From: Welwitschia mirabilis
Taxonomy: Eukaryota > Gnetophyta > Gnetopsida > Welwitschiales
Assembly: GCA_051453625.1 (NCBI GenBank)
Contig: JBOZIK010000001.1
Span: 161,794,768 to 161,858,767 of the forward strand
Length of the DNA stretch: 64,000 bases
Reading direction: 5' to 3'
This document shows positions 35,539 to 46,562 of the stretch, in pieces. Each line of letters opens with the position of its first letter. Positions within the stretch are counted from its first letter, which is position 1. A program made the translations under genes and the position numbers. The notes under the pieces are model-generated. The model saw only the letters and a program-made list of their open reading frames with translations. It was not told the DNA's origin and did not search any database.

Positions 35539-36279
35539 CTATAGAGTTATGCAACATACCTTCTTAAACAAAGAATTCTGAAAAAAACCCTCATTATAGA
35601 ATCTTAAAAAAAAACTCACTCCCATTCACCTCCTCATGTCTCATACCTTTTTATTAATCACAACCATAACCACCCACTCTTATGACTTACTTCTTCATCT
35701 AGAGTTATAGGGAAGCCAGAGCAACTAATATGTACAAATCAGATGCATATAATACAAAGTTACCATAACCACTTATTAATTATGTAGGATGTTGATGTGT
35801 TAAATAGTTAATTTTGGGTAAGAATCAAACTAAACAATCATACAGGGACTTCAAGGGCCACATACCCCTTCCTAGGATGCATTATTAGCTGTTGGAGCTA
35901 TATAGTTGTATCTATTTCATCCTACTATAATGGAGTTAGATAGTGGAGTTCCTACACTAGTAAGATGGTTTGGATTAAGATACTATAGTTGTGCACACCA
36001 CCACTATTTATTATTCTCAGCAAAAACCTCATGTTCTCCATGCTTAGAAAAACCCTCATCTCAACCATTCTAATGAAAATCCCCACATCCCTGCTATTCC
36101 TTTTTGACAAAGGAATGATTTACCATTAGTTTGTTGTCTAATTAATACCTTTTATTTTATGTCCCTCCCCTTTGTTTTTCTATATGTAAAAATTACATTT
36201 ATTGGCTTATATTAAGTGGAATAATAAACTAGTTATTACAAAAATACACATAACCTTAAGATATAAAATACCTCTTTTC

Positions 36280-36497
36280 CACTTAAATAATGGTTTTTAA
36301 GCATCATTGTATTCAAATTTAATAATGGTTTTTATCTGAAATTGATGTCTATGTTAATTATGGTTTTTAACTATTATTAATTTTTATCCAACTTATTATA
36401 GATTTTAACCATTCCAAATCTTAAAAAACATAATTAAATTAGTGATAATAAAAATTTTTATTAATGACCATCAATAGAAGTCATTTTTGTTGTAGTG
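36280..36497. mobile_element. CACTA-type transposon terminus with subterminal repeats
   Basis: Ends in TTTTTGTTGTAGTG (36484-36497), the inverted form of the CACTACAA… terminus of plant CACTA elements. Just inside lie repeated ATAATGGTTTTTA-type words (36287, 36321, 36357, a decayed one at about 36395), like the subterminal transposase-binding repeats of this superfamily. An 18-bp perfect palindrome lies at 36446-36463. The matching left end was not found, and the element's orientation cannot be told from one end. Confidence 0.6.
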
Positions 36498-39400
36498 TGA
36501 ATTTCCTTAAAATAACCCTAATTTATCATAGGTAGTACCTCTATCATTTTATGAGTCCTCACACATCTTATCTACCCCACATAGTGTTGTTAATCCTTCT
36601 TTTAACATTTTATAAAAAAAAGTAATTAGTTACAATATGTTTATGAAATTTGAATTTTATTATTTCTTATCAATTTTTAATTATTATAATAAAAAATGGC
36701 ATTGACATTTACATGTATTCCTTAATAATAATAAATATAATAAATATTTTAACAACTAATTTCTTATATTTAACCTCTAAATTAATATTTTTAAAGACTC
36801 TTACATAACTTAAGAATGGCATTTTAAAAGAATCTTTCCTCTATAAAGTAATCATGAAGTAATTACAAATACCCTTCTTAAGAATTCACATTCATATTTG
36901 AATTTAGAATTCTGTTTTTCTTCTTTTTTAACTACAACTTTATGACTCTTTCTTTCTCATAAAGAAATAAATATGTCATCTAGTTATTTCCATAAATTAT
37001 AAACATATCATTTAACACCACTTTTAAAAAACTAAAACTCAAAAAAAAAAAAAAAAACAAAAAGATTGAACAAAGAGAGAGGAAAGGGAAAACCACAATT
37101 AAAAGTAAGCTCTAATTATGATGTAACTAAGGTATATTTTTACACATGTTAATTATTTTATTTTTATGTAAGTATTAAAAATATATCCCTTAATATTATA
37201 TAAGATTAATCATAATCTCATTCATTAACTTTATGTCATGTTTAATGATGCCTTTCTTTTTAAGTAGCTTAGGCTTTTATAATAAGATTTTAAAATGAGC
37301 TTACTACTTAATGTGTAATATCTTTAGACTTTAAGAATATGGATTATGACAAATAGTTTCTAAGTGAGGCAACTATTCTTATGCTTATAAATGCTATAAG
37401 GCTCATAGGTTATAAGTTAGTTCTTATGAAGAAGTAGTACAACTATTGCCTATCCAAAACTATTTAGCATTACAAATAAAACTTTTGTATAACTACATAT
37501 TTTAATAGTAAGAATGTTTATAAAGAAATTCATTATCTTGATTAAGACTCTTCTATAAAATATTAATAGTTCTAAAATATCTAGAATTAGGGTAATCCTA
37601 TTTGTAAAGATTACATAATCTTAGTGCAATATTAAAAATTATTTATTAAAGCTATGGAAAATGCAAGTACATTTTATAATTTATTTCTCAAGGGGTTATT
37701 GAGCTTTAACTTTTTGATGATTATATCTTTTCCTTAGAGTATAGTCACCATGAATACCTAAATAGATGATTTCATTATCCTTAAGAACTTATAATATACC
37801 AATTAGGCCATGTATATGTTCAAACCCATAGCCTTCTAAAGGAAGAACAACTATTGCATTTATTAGAATATTAGTCCATAAGTCTAATATATTAATTTAA
37901 ATTTTTTCCCCTAAAAAGTTACTTTCATAATACATTAAGTTTTGTAAAATTTGTGAACCAGTTCTATAAAGATACATTTAATTTGTAAACAAGTTAGTTA
38001 TCATTATATTATAAATCCTACAACTTATTAGAAACTTTTTTATATGATAAAAATTAATAAGAATATAGTGGAGTTTATTATAATGTGATAAATGAATTAT
38101 TTTAGTAAAATAATTCTACCTTATTTTATAAAAGGAGGATATCAAATACAAGTTTTAGTATAAAATGAAAAAGGTATTAAGTGATACCTTACTATAAAAA
38201 AAACATAAAAACATCAAGTCCATAGCCCAAGTGAAAATCAAATTTAAGATTTTTCATTATCCCCTAAGGGATAAAGCTTTAATCATTTTGTTTACTACTC
38301 AAGGAACTACTTAATAGTTGTGTCTAAGGTAGGATGTAATAAAGCTCACTTAGCGAAGATCCTTTAGGGGATTCTTATATAGTAAACAAGGTTCATCATA
38401 ATAGTTCTTAAGAATATGCACGAGGAATAGATCTTAAGTTGAATATTTTTTAACTTCATTCATATTTCAAGTGAAACATCCTATAGAATATTAGATTTTA
38501 ACTAAAATTCAAAATGAAAAAGTTCTACATTCTAAAATGAAATTTGTAAATAAATCACTATAGATAATATAAAACTCAAGATGAGATGAAATTCTAGATG
38601 AAGGCATTGGCATTTTATAGCTTAAGGTTATTTGTAAAAAATATAAATACATTCTCTATTAGTTATAGCTGGAAGACATTACTAATTCAACTTCACAATT
38701 TAATAGTCAAATATCATGCTACAAATGTTTACTCAAATGATTCCTAATCTTTGTAAATAATGCAAAGAATGGAGCGTAATCTAGGTTGTGAAGACAACTA
38801 GTGAAAGGTAACGCTTTATGGAAAAAATATTAATGAGCTACTAATGGTTTATAAGTATAGAAATTTTATACAAATTCTAAAAAACTATTTAATTTATATA
38901 CTTTTGATATCATACATTGTTTTTTTACTATCTATATATTGAGAAATCATTGTATATTATTTCATTGATTAGAGACCCTTTCTAATCTATAAGATAAAGC
39001 TTGTAAACCATTTATCCATTCCAAATTTTATAGGATTAAGTCATTATTATCATTGTTACTTATCCTCTCCTTTAGAAAAGTGAATAACTAATTATGAAAT
39101 CTCTTGATGTTATGCATACAACCTTAGTGTGAATTAAATGAATTTCCTAACAAACAATTCCCATTACAAATTACACACATTAAGGACACCAAACCTCTTT
39201 ACATCTAATGAGCTACCAAATTAGGATTTTAGTAGCCTTTTTAAATGTTACCTTTATATTCCTCTAGGCAAAATCATTTTAAGCAATGAACTAGAAAATT
39301 CTAAGGAATTCCAATTAATGAAATTATAAAGCATTTTTCATGTCAACAAAATACTATAAAATATATGCATACATCCTAGTATGATTGAGTGATTTCATAT

Positions 39401-40237
39401 GATTCAATTAAAAGGATTTAATTCCTCTTAGATCTCCTTATTCTTAGGTTTATACTTTTAGTCTAGCAAATAATAAATTATAAACAATAGTATTCTATAA
39501 AAAAAGAATTATGATCCATTTAGTGCATAGATGTTATGCTTATTAGAAGCTATTAATAAGTTTTAATCCTACTTTTTTAGTTATAAGAAAATATTCTTTT
39601 TAATCAATAACCACATTAAGATCCTTAATAGAGTTTCAAACATTTTGTAATCATTGAAGGTAGGTTCCTCATAGGAGGAATTAAAAATATAAGTACTTCA
39701 AATAATAAACTTTCATACTAGAAATTTTCTTTTACAAGATGCTTTATTTACTTTTCAAGTATTTATCTGTTTTCTAACCATATTATGAGTCACATCTCAA
39801 ATCTTAAAGCTATTCCTTAAAAATAAAATGACATACGTAGAATCTTAATGATGTTATTTTGTACAATAATCTTTATAGTTTAAATATTACCTCTAGCATT
39901 ATATACATAGGATGATTTTAGATCCTAAAAGTGTGCAATCTTGTCTAATTCTCTTAAGAAGCATACCAATTTATCCTTTTTAATTCTTTATAAATAAAAA
40001 TAAATCATTAAGAAAGCTATTATTTATTATCTATCTAAAACCACAACTAATTCTAATTGCTTTCAATAATTAATCTAGAAGTATTTCCTAACGTAATGAT
40101 TTAAAAAATCAACCATAATGATAAATACAAAAGAGGTAATTAGGAAATTCTTTTATACTAACTTTCTACAATAAAATTATTAAAAATTCCTACCTCACTT
40201 GATATGCAAGAATTAATACTAACTAAAAGGCTTTCTA
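36498..40237. other. AT-rich region, no gene recognised
   Basis: About 3.7 kb between the CACTA terminus and element F. A 17-base poly-A is at 37041-37057. Some minus-strand stretches at 37440-37900 and 39740-40140 look faintly coding, but I could not assign a family. Confidence 0.4.
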
Positions 40238-41812
40238 TGTTAGATTATGTTTTGCTAATTGATGTCAAAAAAATGTTTTTTGTATAGCAAATTTTATGTA
40301 TCTTATGTAAAAGATGTTAATTACTTTCAGATCGAAAGATAAAACCAAAAACATTAAATTTTAATCACTAGAAACCTATTAATTCTTTTATCCTCTTGAG
40401 GGTTCGACATGAATTTCAAAGGGTCGATCGCACCTAAATCAGACAGACAAAATCGACTGCATCTAGAGGGGTCAACCGGATTTCTGATGGGGTCAATCAT
40501 ACCTGTAACCTTGAGAACCAGTGTCTTTAAACCAAATGATAAGGGGTTGATTGGACCCTTATGGAGTCGACTAGATTTGAGAACCTGATAAATAGTATCC
40601 TTGGACTGAATGACAAGGGGTCGACCAGACGTATGATAGGGTCAGCCAGATTCGTGAACCAAGGAACAGTACTCCTAAATTAATTGTCAAGGGGTCTACT
40701 AGACCTATGATGGGGTTAACTAGACCTAAGTACTATGTAGTTGATACTCCTAATCGGATCATCATGGAGTCTACCAGACACATGAAGGAGTCAACTAGAT
40801 CTAATGTTTGAAACTGAAAACAATTTTATTAGGACAAGTGAGCGACAAGATTTTATTGAGGGCAATCAGACTAGGGCTGATTGGACCTAGATGAAGTTGA
40901 CCAGACATGAAGCTATAAGAAATTATGGTGACTAAAATTTTCATTCAAGTGACCTCTGTAAGTCACAATACCAGATGGGGTCGATCAGAATTTTAAGGAG
41001 TCAACTAGATGAAACAAAACTAAAATTGTCTAGACATTATGTATTCATTATGTAGTGATTTGGTAGCTATTTTCTAGTTGTCTATAGCCATTGGAAGTAC
41101 ATTTCAAGTGTAATAAATTGTAAAAGCCTTTCAATCTAAATATCTAAGAGATAGATGACTATAGAATCCTTTTAAAACCATTTTCAATTATGTTAATTTA
41201 TTGGATCTAAGGAATGAGCACTAAAGTCTTGTGATATTCACTATTGTATCTTAGCATTTGTACTTCTAACTAGAGAAGATCTCTCATCTGTATCATCTCT
41301 ACATTTAAGGATAGATTCTATGCTTTATCCATTTTACATCTCTAAGAGAAGAGCTCCATTAAATCCACTACATCAAGAATGAGTGATATTTATGCATATT
41401 TAGCATCATTATATCACTACTTTGTATAGTGAAATGTTAAAACTAAGCCTTAAAAAATCTACTCAAAGGTTAAGAACAAGCCTAGAAAATTCTATTTGTA
41501 AAGGTCACGTATGAACCTAGAATACCTAGTGGAGTAATGAAGACCTAGATCTAGCTTGGGTTTATGCTAATCATTGAGAGTGGAGTAGGGGGTTTTCTAA
41601 ACCACTAGAAACTTACATACTCTTCTTTGGTACTTTTATGCTTTTAGTTATTAATTCTTTACTTCTATTAATTTCTCTTTTCATGCATGTTTTAGATTAG
41701 TTAATTATTATGTGTAAGTTTTTTTTTAATATTGGATTCATTTAGAATACTATGTTGTATATCTTTTTAAATAACCTATTCATTCCTCCCTCTAGGATTT
41801 TTAATCCTATCA
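40238..41812 (+). repeat. 5' LTR of element F
   Basis: 1,575 bp from TGTTAGATTATG to AATCCTATCA. Paired GTCGAC-type motifs at 40546/40566, 40620/40641, 40694/40715 and 40769/40790 define a tandem array with a 74-75 bp period. The TATA motif is decayed (TCTAAATAT near 41136). Confidence 0.93.
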
Positions 41813-41814
41813 TT

Positions 41815-41829
41815 TGGTATCAAATTAGG
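41815..41829 (+). other. Primer binding site of element F (initiator tRNA-Met type)
   Basis: TGGTATCAAATTAGG lies two bases after the LTR end. Its first eight bases match the initiator-Met tRNA primer site used by most plant copia elements (TGGTATCAGAGC). Confidence 0.85.
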
Positions 41830-43240
41830 TTAAGTCTTTTTAGAGATCTTAACTAACATAAACTTTAAAACCCTATGATGAGTATTTTCTTTGATGACTT
41901 TTTAAATATGCCCTACCTAGACACCTATAATTTTATTTATATATTTTGAATAGCATATGGATATATTTTCAAACAAATAGCAACCAGTGAAAACACACAG
42001 AAGTCAAGTGAAAGTGATAAAAGAAATTCTTAAAGATCCAAAAAAGAAAAGAGACTTTCCTTTATGACACTTATGCCTCCTTTACAAAATGTACCCAATA
42101 CATTATATTATGATTAAGAACAAGATGAGCTGGAAGACACCTATCAAGATCTATATCAAGAATATGAAAAGCTAGCTAAAAGGATAAATGATCTAAATAA
42201 GATTATAAAATCTCTTACCAAGGAAAAGGAGGAAATAAAATCAACTTTTAAAAGAATCAATCAAAAAACTCTGATCTCACTCTATAGGTAAAAGAGTTAT
42301 CTTATTTTGTTAATAAATTTTTAGGTAGATCTATCAAATTTGAATAGATGCTTGAAGTTTAGAAACTTATTAACATCAAGTTAAGTAATGGCTTCATTCA
42401 TCAAAACCTCAAAGGTAGAAAAATCAGATAACTAGTGATGGTAAGTTCTTTTCAAAAGTTACTTATTATTTTTATGGAAGAATTGGTCATTCAAAACTTA
42501 TATGTAATGCTAGAAAATTAATGTTGTTTTCAAACTCAATTAGTATAATTCCTTTTAAATTTCTTCCTAAAGGAGGTAAATCATGTAAGTCTAGAAAGAC
42601 TATGTGGATGGATGGGTATATAAATAAGAGGATGGTGCAGGTTGGCTTGTATAAGGCCCTCTTAGCACAACCCCTCAGAACCACAAAAAGAAGGTCCAAA
42701 TATTAGTAGTTAAACCCCCCAGCCTAACACCATGGAAAGATGGTTTAAACCTTGGTATAAGTATGTACATGTCATGTGTATAGTTCTCCATAACTATTCT
42801 CCTAGGTAGTTGGAAATCATATGGGTAGTATCCCATCGATTCTAATGATCTTAAAAGTCTTTTAATTTAGATAGCTTTCAAGGTCTCAAATAGCACAAGC
42901 TAGTATCTTGATAGTGGGTGTTCAACACATATGATAGGAGATAAATTAAGATTCAAGCAACTAAGAAACTTTGATGGAGAAGAGGTGATTTTTGGGGACA
43001 ATGGAAGAGCAAAAATAGAAGGCATTAGAAGTATTATTGGAGGTAATCTTCCTAAAATTAATGAAGTTTTGTATGTAAATGTTTTAAAGAATAATTTGTT
43101 AGGCATTAGCCAAATTTATGACAAAAGCCATAAGGTAGTTTTTGATAAATCAAAATGTAAAATTTTTCATGGAAAATCAAATTATATAATTCTTAGAGCA
43201 ACTAGAATAGATAATGTTTATAGCATAGATTAATCATTTT
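41830..43240 (+). pseudogene. Copia gag and protease, element F
   Basis: A leader is followed by the gag C-terminal coiled segment (YQDLYQEYEKLAKRINDLNK near 42140-42200). The zinc knuckle is decayed (YYFYGRIGHSKLIC, near 42460-42508, first Cys pair lost). The protease site has DSG intact at 42910-42918, but the preceding Trp is TAG. The open stretch 42931-43233 (MIGDKLRFKQLRNFDGEEVI… VLKNNLLGISQIYDKSHK) is the gag-pre-integrase segment. The N-terminal UBN2 part of gag is not recognisable, so the element may be internally deleted. An insertion splits the linker (42611-42839). Confidence 0.82.
42611..42839. other. Unidentified insertion of about 229 bp in gag of F
   Basis: Element A reads ACTATGTGGGTAAAATCTAATGATC without interruption (minus strand, around 4870-4895). 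Element F has the same left part up to ACTATGTGGATG and the same right part from TCTAATGATC, with about 229 bp between. The insert is visibly richer in G+C than its surroundings (AAGGCCCTCTTAGCACAACC, TTAAACCCCCCAGCCTAACA). The gag frame runs into it and stops at about 42706. I recognise no tRNA, 5S or SINE consensus in it. Short frames on both strands are chance. Confidence 0.65.
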
Positions 43241-44329
43241 CTCTATGTTATTTTTTAAATGTTCCTTGAGAAGAGCTATGGCGTAAATGATTAGGTCATG
43301 TTAACTATGATCAGTTGAAAATGATTATTCATAAAAACATCATGAAAGGAATCCCTAAGATCAATGTAGAAAAATGAGATTTATGTGATACGTGCTAAAA
43401 GGGAAGACAAATTAGGACCTCTCATAAAAGAAAACTTCAAACCTCCACATCTATGCCATTAGAGCTTATTCATATGAATTTAGTAGGCCTACTCAAACTC
43501 AAAGTCTAGGTGGAAAATGTTATTTTCTCATCATGGTTGATAATTTCTCTAGATATACTTGGATAGCCTTCTTGTTAAGAAAATCTATAGCTTATAAACA
43601 TTAGGTTAAGATTTACAATAATATTCGAAATAAAAAGGGATATACCATTAAAAAAATAAGAAGCAATCATGGAGATGAAGTTGAGAATTTTTTTTTGAGA
43701 AATATTGCATTGAAAATAGAATTGATCATTAGTTTTCAGTCCCAAAAATGACATAACAAAATGGTATAGTTGAAATACAGAATAGAGTCCTTCAAGAAAT
43801 GGCACGACCTATGCTAAATGATAAGTAGATTTCTAAATCCTTTTAGGCTGAGGTAGTTAGCACAACACACTACATTATTAACAGAGTATATCTTAGATCT
43901 AGTATTGATAAAACATCATATGAGTTATGAAAAGGAAGACAACCTAATGTGTTATATTTTAAAGTCTTTAGAAGTAAATGCTATGTGTAAAAATATAGAG
44001 AACATTTTAGAAAATTTGAGTCTAAGGTACATAAATCTATTTTCTTAGGTTACTTAACTAGAAGTAGAGCCTATAATGTTTTCAACAAAAGAATCTTAAC
44101 AATAGAAGAGTCAATAAATGTGAAAATTGATGAGATTAGCACAAGACCAAACTACATAGATGAAGAAAAAGCCATAACTACAAGTATTCCATAAGCAGTG
44201 AAGGTTCTAATGAAAGTAATAAAGTTCCAATAAAAGAAGGCATACCAAAAAAAATCCAAAGTTCTTAAAGATTATCTTTTAGAATACATTATTGGAGAAG
44301 TTAACTAAAAAATAAAGACAAGAGGTTCT
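43241..44329 (+). pseudogene. Copia integrase and hinge, element F
   Basis: H-H-C-C zinc region remnants (LGHVNYDQLKMIIHKNI, DLCDTC), then PLELIHMNLVG and SLGGKCYFLIMVDNFSRYTW with the first catalytic Asp. The second catalytic Asp is replaced by Asn: IRSNHGDE, codon AAT at 43665-43667 where GAT is expected. The Glu region reads GIVEIQNRVLQEMARPML. The hinge contains the KTSYEL motif and the segment that begins element C. Confidence 0.85.
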
Positions 44330-45260
44330 ATGAAAAATTTGTGTGCTCATGTTTGTTATGTCTCAAAGATAGAACCTAAGAAATTTGAAGAAATAGAAAT
44401 TCATGATGAATGGATGATGGAAATGCAAGATGAGCTACAAAAATTCAAAAGAAATCATGTTTGGAAGATAGTAGAAAGGTCAAAAAATAAAAATATCATT
44501 AGAACAAAATGGATTTTCAAAAATAAATATGATATAGAACATAATGTCATTAAAAACAAGGTAAGATTCATAGCTTAAGGATATAATTAAATAAAAGGCA
44601 TTAATGTAGGAGATACTTTTTCTTCCATTGCAAGGTTGGATAGCATTAGAATGTTTTCGTCCTTTGCATCTTTCAAAAATTTCAAAGTTTATCAAATGGA
44701 TGTAAAAAGTTCTTTTTTAAATTGCATGTTAATTGAAGAAGTCTAAGTAGAATAGCCAAAAGGTTTTATTGATCCTTATAAAACAGATCATGTATATAAA
44801 CTTAGGAAAGCCTTGTATGGATTAAAACAAGTACCAAGAGCTAGGTATGAGTAGCTAGTTATGTTTTTAAATAGAAATGGATATATTCAAGGAATTGTAG
44901 ACAAAACCTTATTTGTAAAGAACCTAAAAAAGGATTTCATTATTATACAGATTTATGTAGATGATATTATCTTTGGTGCCTCAAATTAAAATCTATCAAA
45001 AGAATTTGCAAATATTATGATAAAACAATTTGAATGCTTAGTGAAGTTAAAATGTTTCTTGGACTTCAGATCAAGTAGTCTAAAGATGGAATATTTATTT
45101 ATTAATCCAAATATGTAATAGACTTAATCAAATGCTTTGAATTAGAAAATATAAAAATAATTGAAACTCCTATGTCAACATCATATAAAGTAAGTTTGGA
45201 TGAAAATAGCAAATTAGTGAATCAAAACTTTATAGAAGTATGATTGGTAGTTTATTATAT
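44330..45260 (+). pseudogene. Copia reverse transcriptase, element F
   Basis: An 82-codon open stretch (44330-44578) starts MKNLCAHVCYVSKIEPKKFE and includes WMMEMQDELQKFKRNHVWKI and RTKWIFKNKYD. It ends where CAA became TAA in the A-Q-G-Y motif. Downstream come [11 protein letters not shown]-like sequence and an intact YVDD box at 44954-44965 (YVDDIIFGAS). Broken by several stops. Confidence 0.92.
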
Positions 45261-45850
45261 TTAACCGCAAGTAGACCAAATATTATGTTTAATATTAGAG
45301 AGTATGTAAGACATCAATTTCAACTAAAAGAATCACATCTTTAAGAAGTAAAAAGAATAATCAGTTGTATAAAAGGAACATGTGATTATGACTTATGATA
45401 TCTCACCCAAACATCTTTCGAACTTGTAGATTTTAGTGATGTGGATTGGGTTAGATGCAAAGATGATAGAAAGAGCACAAGTGAAAAATTTTTTCTATTA
45501 GGTTCATTTTTAGTAGGGTAGACAAGTAAGAAACAAAACTCTATATCTCTCTCTACTATAGAAAATGAATAAATTGCAGCAGGTAGTTGTTGCACTCACC
45601 TTTTATGGATGAAAGAAATGTTGAAATATTTTGGTATTAATTTTCAATAAGTACCTATTTTCTGTGACAATAAAGTACTATTAATATATTAAAAAATCCT
45701 ATTCAGCACTCAATAATGAATACTATTAAACTAAGACATCATTTCCTATAAGACCAAGTCAAAAAAGAACATATCTCTACGAATTTTATAACTTCGGACC
45801 AATAATTGGAAGATATTTTTACTAAATTCCTAAATTTTAATACTTTTCTT
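45261..45850 (+). pseudogene. Copia RNase H, element F
   Basis: The plus strand reads DFSDVDWVRCKDDRKSTSEK (catalytic Asp kept; the Gly of the motif is Arg), then SISLSTIENE and AAGSCCTHLLWMKEMLKYFG. It ends with DIFTKFLNFNTFLHL near 45850. The minus-strand frame at 45386-45595 is a shadow. Confidence 0.88.
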
Positions 45851-46550
45851 CATCTTAGAAATGATCTAAGGGTTATCTTGTCATCCTATGACTGATTGCA
45901 AGATAGTCGACTGAATCCTTGATTTAGTCAACCAGATGAGGTTGATCAACTAGTTTAAAAACTTGGTTTCCTAGATCCTCTAAGTTCTATAGTTGTCCTA
46001 GTGAAAGTATAGAACAGAAATTTTTTACCTAAGTTTGTTTTATCAATAAAATTTTATTCTCTTTTTTATTATTAATGTCAAAAAGCAGAGAATTAGTTGT
46101 TTGTTTATTGAATATTTGACTATTTTCCTATGTTAAGTGAAAATTACATGCACTTTTCTATTTTACACTAAATTATTTTTCAATTAATATCTCAACTCTT
46201 TTTGTGCTTTTACAAATAATATATTCTTAATATGTTTTTCTATTGGTATCATATGTGCTTAACTTAAAAAGTTTAATGTCTTCTAATGTTTGGAAATAAA
46301 TTCTAATATGTGACATATGATTAAAATATTAAATGATTTACATGATCACATTATGTTTACCATAAAGTTGTGCCTTTAAACTTTCAAATGTGCATATTAA
46401 AATTTGTTCCATTTTGAGCACAAAATTTGATTGTTTAAAATGTATTAACTTGTTTTAAGAGGAGTATTATTTTGTAATAGACATTTTGTAAGGGGAATAT
46501 TTTTTAAGTTCTAATTCTTTCACAACTAAATATTGTTTGTCATCAGTGTC
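45851..46550 (+). other. 3' UTR of element F
   Basis: Non-coding, with GTCGACTGAA/GTCAACCAGA/GTTGATCAAC motifs at 45905-45950 that mirror the LTR array. The same stretch is present in A, C and D. Confidence 0.6.
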
Positions 46551-46562
46551 AAAGGGGGCGAT
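46551..46562 (+). other. Polypurine tract of element F
   Basis: AAAGGGGGCGAT immediately before the 3' LTR; one A-to-C type interruption compared with element C. Confidence 0.8.

Larger units (their letters stand above)
30881..36279. other. AT-rich region, no gene recognised
   Basis: About 5.4 kb without a recognisable domain on either strand. It contains a short tandem duplication (31683-31752) and a 10-N gap (35529-35538). It may be interior of the CACTA-type element whose terminus is at 36497, or older decayed repeats. Confidence 0.4.

Noticed and set aside
37440-40140. Minus-strand LINE or pol fragment
   Set aside because: Some short minus translations look protein-like, but no ordered motifs of RT, RNase H or integrase could be placed.
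42487-42706. Overlapping frames on both strands near the gag insertion
   Set aside because: The plus frame is gag running into the insertion until a stop; the minus frame is its shadow.
42611-42839. Insertion as a 5S rRNA- or tRNA-derived SINE
   Set aside because: A few words looked 5S-like, but I could not align A, IE and C boxes or tRNA A and B boxes in order.
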